Both the position numbers and the translations under genes were made by a program. From the NCBI GenBank assembly GCA_019246455.1, contig JAFAQJ010000393.1:1-5351 (forward strand): a stretch of 5,351 nucleotides of DNA, read 5' to 3'. Position 1 is the first letter of the stretch, and each line of letters begins with the position of its first letter. Origin of the DNA: Pseudolabrys sp. Lineage in GTDB: Bacteria > Pseudomonadota > Alphaproteobacteria > Rhizobiales > Xanthobacteraceae. The notes under the pieces are model-generated. The model had not been told where the DNA came from and did not search any database. It saw only the letters and a program-made list of their open reading frames with translations. Shown one piece after another: positions 4,442 through 5,351 of the stretch.

Positions 4442-5351
4442 TTACAAGGTCGAGATGTCGCGATCCTTGGTTTCCGGCAGGAAGATGAGCGCCACGACGA
4501 AGCTCATCGTCGCGACCACGATCGGGTACCACAGGCCGGAATAGATGTTGCCCGTGGCGGCCACAATCGCGAACACCGTCGCCGGCAGGAAGCCGCCGAA
4601 CCAGCCGTTACCGATGTGATACGGCAGCGACAGCCCCGAGTAGCGGATCCTCGTCGGGAATAGCTCAACCAGCCAGGCGGCGATCGGCCCGTACACCATC
4701 GTCACATAGATGACGAGGATCGTGAGCAGGAGCACCGTCATCGGATAGTTGATGTCGTTCGGATCGGCGCCCGCCGGATAGCCATGCGTCTTCACCGCGG
4801 CGGCGATTGCGGCCGGCGTGGCGGCTGCTCCTGAGAGCGTGTCGTTGCCGATCTTGACCGACGCCGGAGCGCCTTTCGCCGCCTCGACATTGGTGTAGTT
4901 GGCCGAAAGGCCGACCAGCGCGGCTTTGATCTTGTCGCAGTCCGTAGTGAACGTCTCGGTGCCCGTCGCTTTGAACTGGAACGAGCAGGTCGAGGGGTCC
5001 GCGGTCACGACGATCGGCGATGCCGACAAGGCCGCTTCCAGCTTCGGATTGGCGAAGTGGGTGAGGCCTTGGAAGATCGGGAAGTAGGTGATCGCAGCCA
5101 GAGCGAAACCCGCCATCATGATCGGCTTGCGGCCGATGCGATCGGACAGCGCCCCGAACAGGATGAAGCAGGGTGTCCCGATCGCGAGCGCGATGGCGAT
5201 CAGGATTTGCGCCGTGACACCGGGGACCTTCAAGGTCTGAGTGAGGAAGAACAGCGCATAGAACTGACCGCCGTACCAAACAACCGCTTCGCCGGCCGTG
5301 GCGCCGAGCAACGCAAGGATGGCGATCTTGCAGTTGCGCCACTCGCCGAAG
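4442..5351 (-). CDS. MFS transporter, metabolite:H+ symporter (MHS) type, C-terminal half (5' partial)
   Basis: The frame is open to the window edge (first whole codon 5350-5348) and gives 302 residues, ending at TAA 4442-4444. It matches TM7-TM12 of an MHS-type symporter, an inner-membrane carrier importing a small metabolite, often a carboxylate or betaine, with protons. TM7 is in IAILALLGATAGEAVVWYGGQFYALFFL. TM8 is followed by the MFS signature GALSDRIGRKP. TM9 is PIMMAGFALAAITYFPIF. TM10 is VLLLTILVIYVTMVYGPI, then WLVELFPTRIR. TM11 includes GNGWFGGFLPATVFAIV. TM12 is IVVATMSFVVALIF, then PETKD. The TM9-TM10 loop is about 105 residues (4745-5059), periplasmic by topology, with two Cys (codons 4985-4987 and 4937-4939) that could pair. 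The first in-window TTG codon is not a real start. Substrate unknown. Confidence 0.94.
   Translation of the reverse strand, partial: FGEWRNCKIAILALLGATAGEAVVWYGGQFYALFFLTQTLKVPGVTAQILIAIALAIGTPCFILFGALSDRIGRKPIMMAGFALAAITYFPIFQGLTHFANPKLEAALSASPIVVTADPSTCSFQFKATGTETFTTDCDKIKAALVGLSANYTNVEAAKGAPASVKIGNDTLSGAAATPAAIAAAVKTHGYPAGADPNDINYPMTVLLLTILVIYVTMVYGPIAAWLVELFPTRIRYSGLSLPYHIGNGWFGGFLPATVFAIVAATGNIYSGLWYPIVVATMSFVVALIFLPETKDRDISTL

Noticed and set aside
4665..5342. A 225-codon minus-strand frame within the symporter region
   Set aside because: It is an out-of-frame Arg-rich shadow of the symporter; the other frame carries the MFS motifs and transmembrane segments.
1..5351. A mobile element, CRISPR array, toxin-antitoxin pair or defence system
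   Set aside because: No transposase, integrase, spaced direct repeats, tRNA-end duplication or small paired genes are visible; the tRNA-Thr 3' end has no second copy in the window that would mark an integration site.

Overview
The window looks like chromosomal DNA from a high-GC alphaproteobacterium, most likely of the Hyphomicrobiales (Bradyrhizobium/Xanthobacteraceae-like). The clues are an orphan Bug/TctC-type solute-binding protein, a large-loop MHS-type MFS symporter, a 67-residue cold-shock protein and a CCA-encoding tRNA-Thr. This placement is inference from gene content; no phylogenetic marker was searched.

Left part, plus strand (1-2308): the C-terminal beta-barrel of a TonB-dependent outer-membrane receptor, then a small secreted protein of unknown function, then a Bug-family periplasmic solute-binding protein. 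The gaps are 44 and 42 bp and each downstream gene has a purine-rich ribosome-binding site, so the three are probably co-transcribed. They would place a receptor in the outer membrane and two soluble proteins in the periplasm. Whether they handle one ligand is a guess.

Centre (2313-3785): a Tat-exported metallo-beta-lactamase-fold hydrolase resembling methyl parathion hydrolase and AHL lactonases lies on the minus strand. It converges on the Bug gene with only 4 bp between the stop codons. It is divergent, by 51 bp, from a small plus-strand lipoprotein gene whose start codon sits almost on top of an AT-rich promoter-like element.

Right part, minus strand in transcription order (5351 down to 3875): the C-terminal half of an MHS-type symporter with a roughly 105-residue periplasmic loop, a strong 11-bp terminator hairpin, a cluster of stem-loops, tRNA-Thr(UGU) with its own intrinsic terminator, and a CspA-type cold-shock gene. 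The cold-shock gene converges on the lipoprotein gene, and a single hairpin between them probably ends transcription from both sides.

I see no mobile element, CRISPR array, phage gene or clear defence system. Most of the window is ordinary. The points worth a second look are the non-aromatic C-terminus of the receptor, a 10-bp hairpin of paired NotI sites inside a signal-peptide coding region, the likely leaderless lipoprotein mRNA and the stem-loop cluster ahead of the tRNA.
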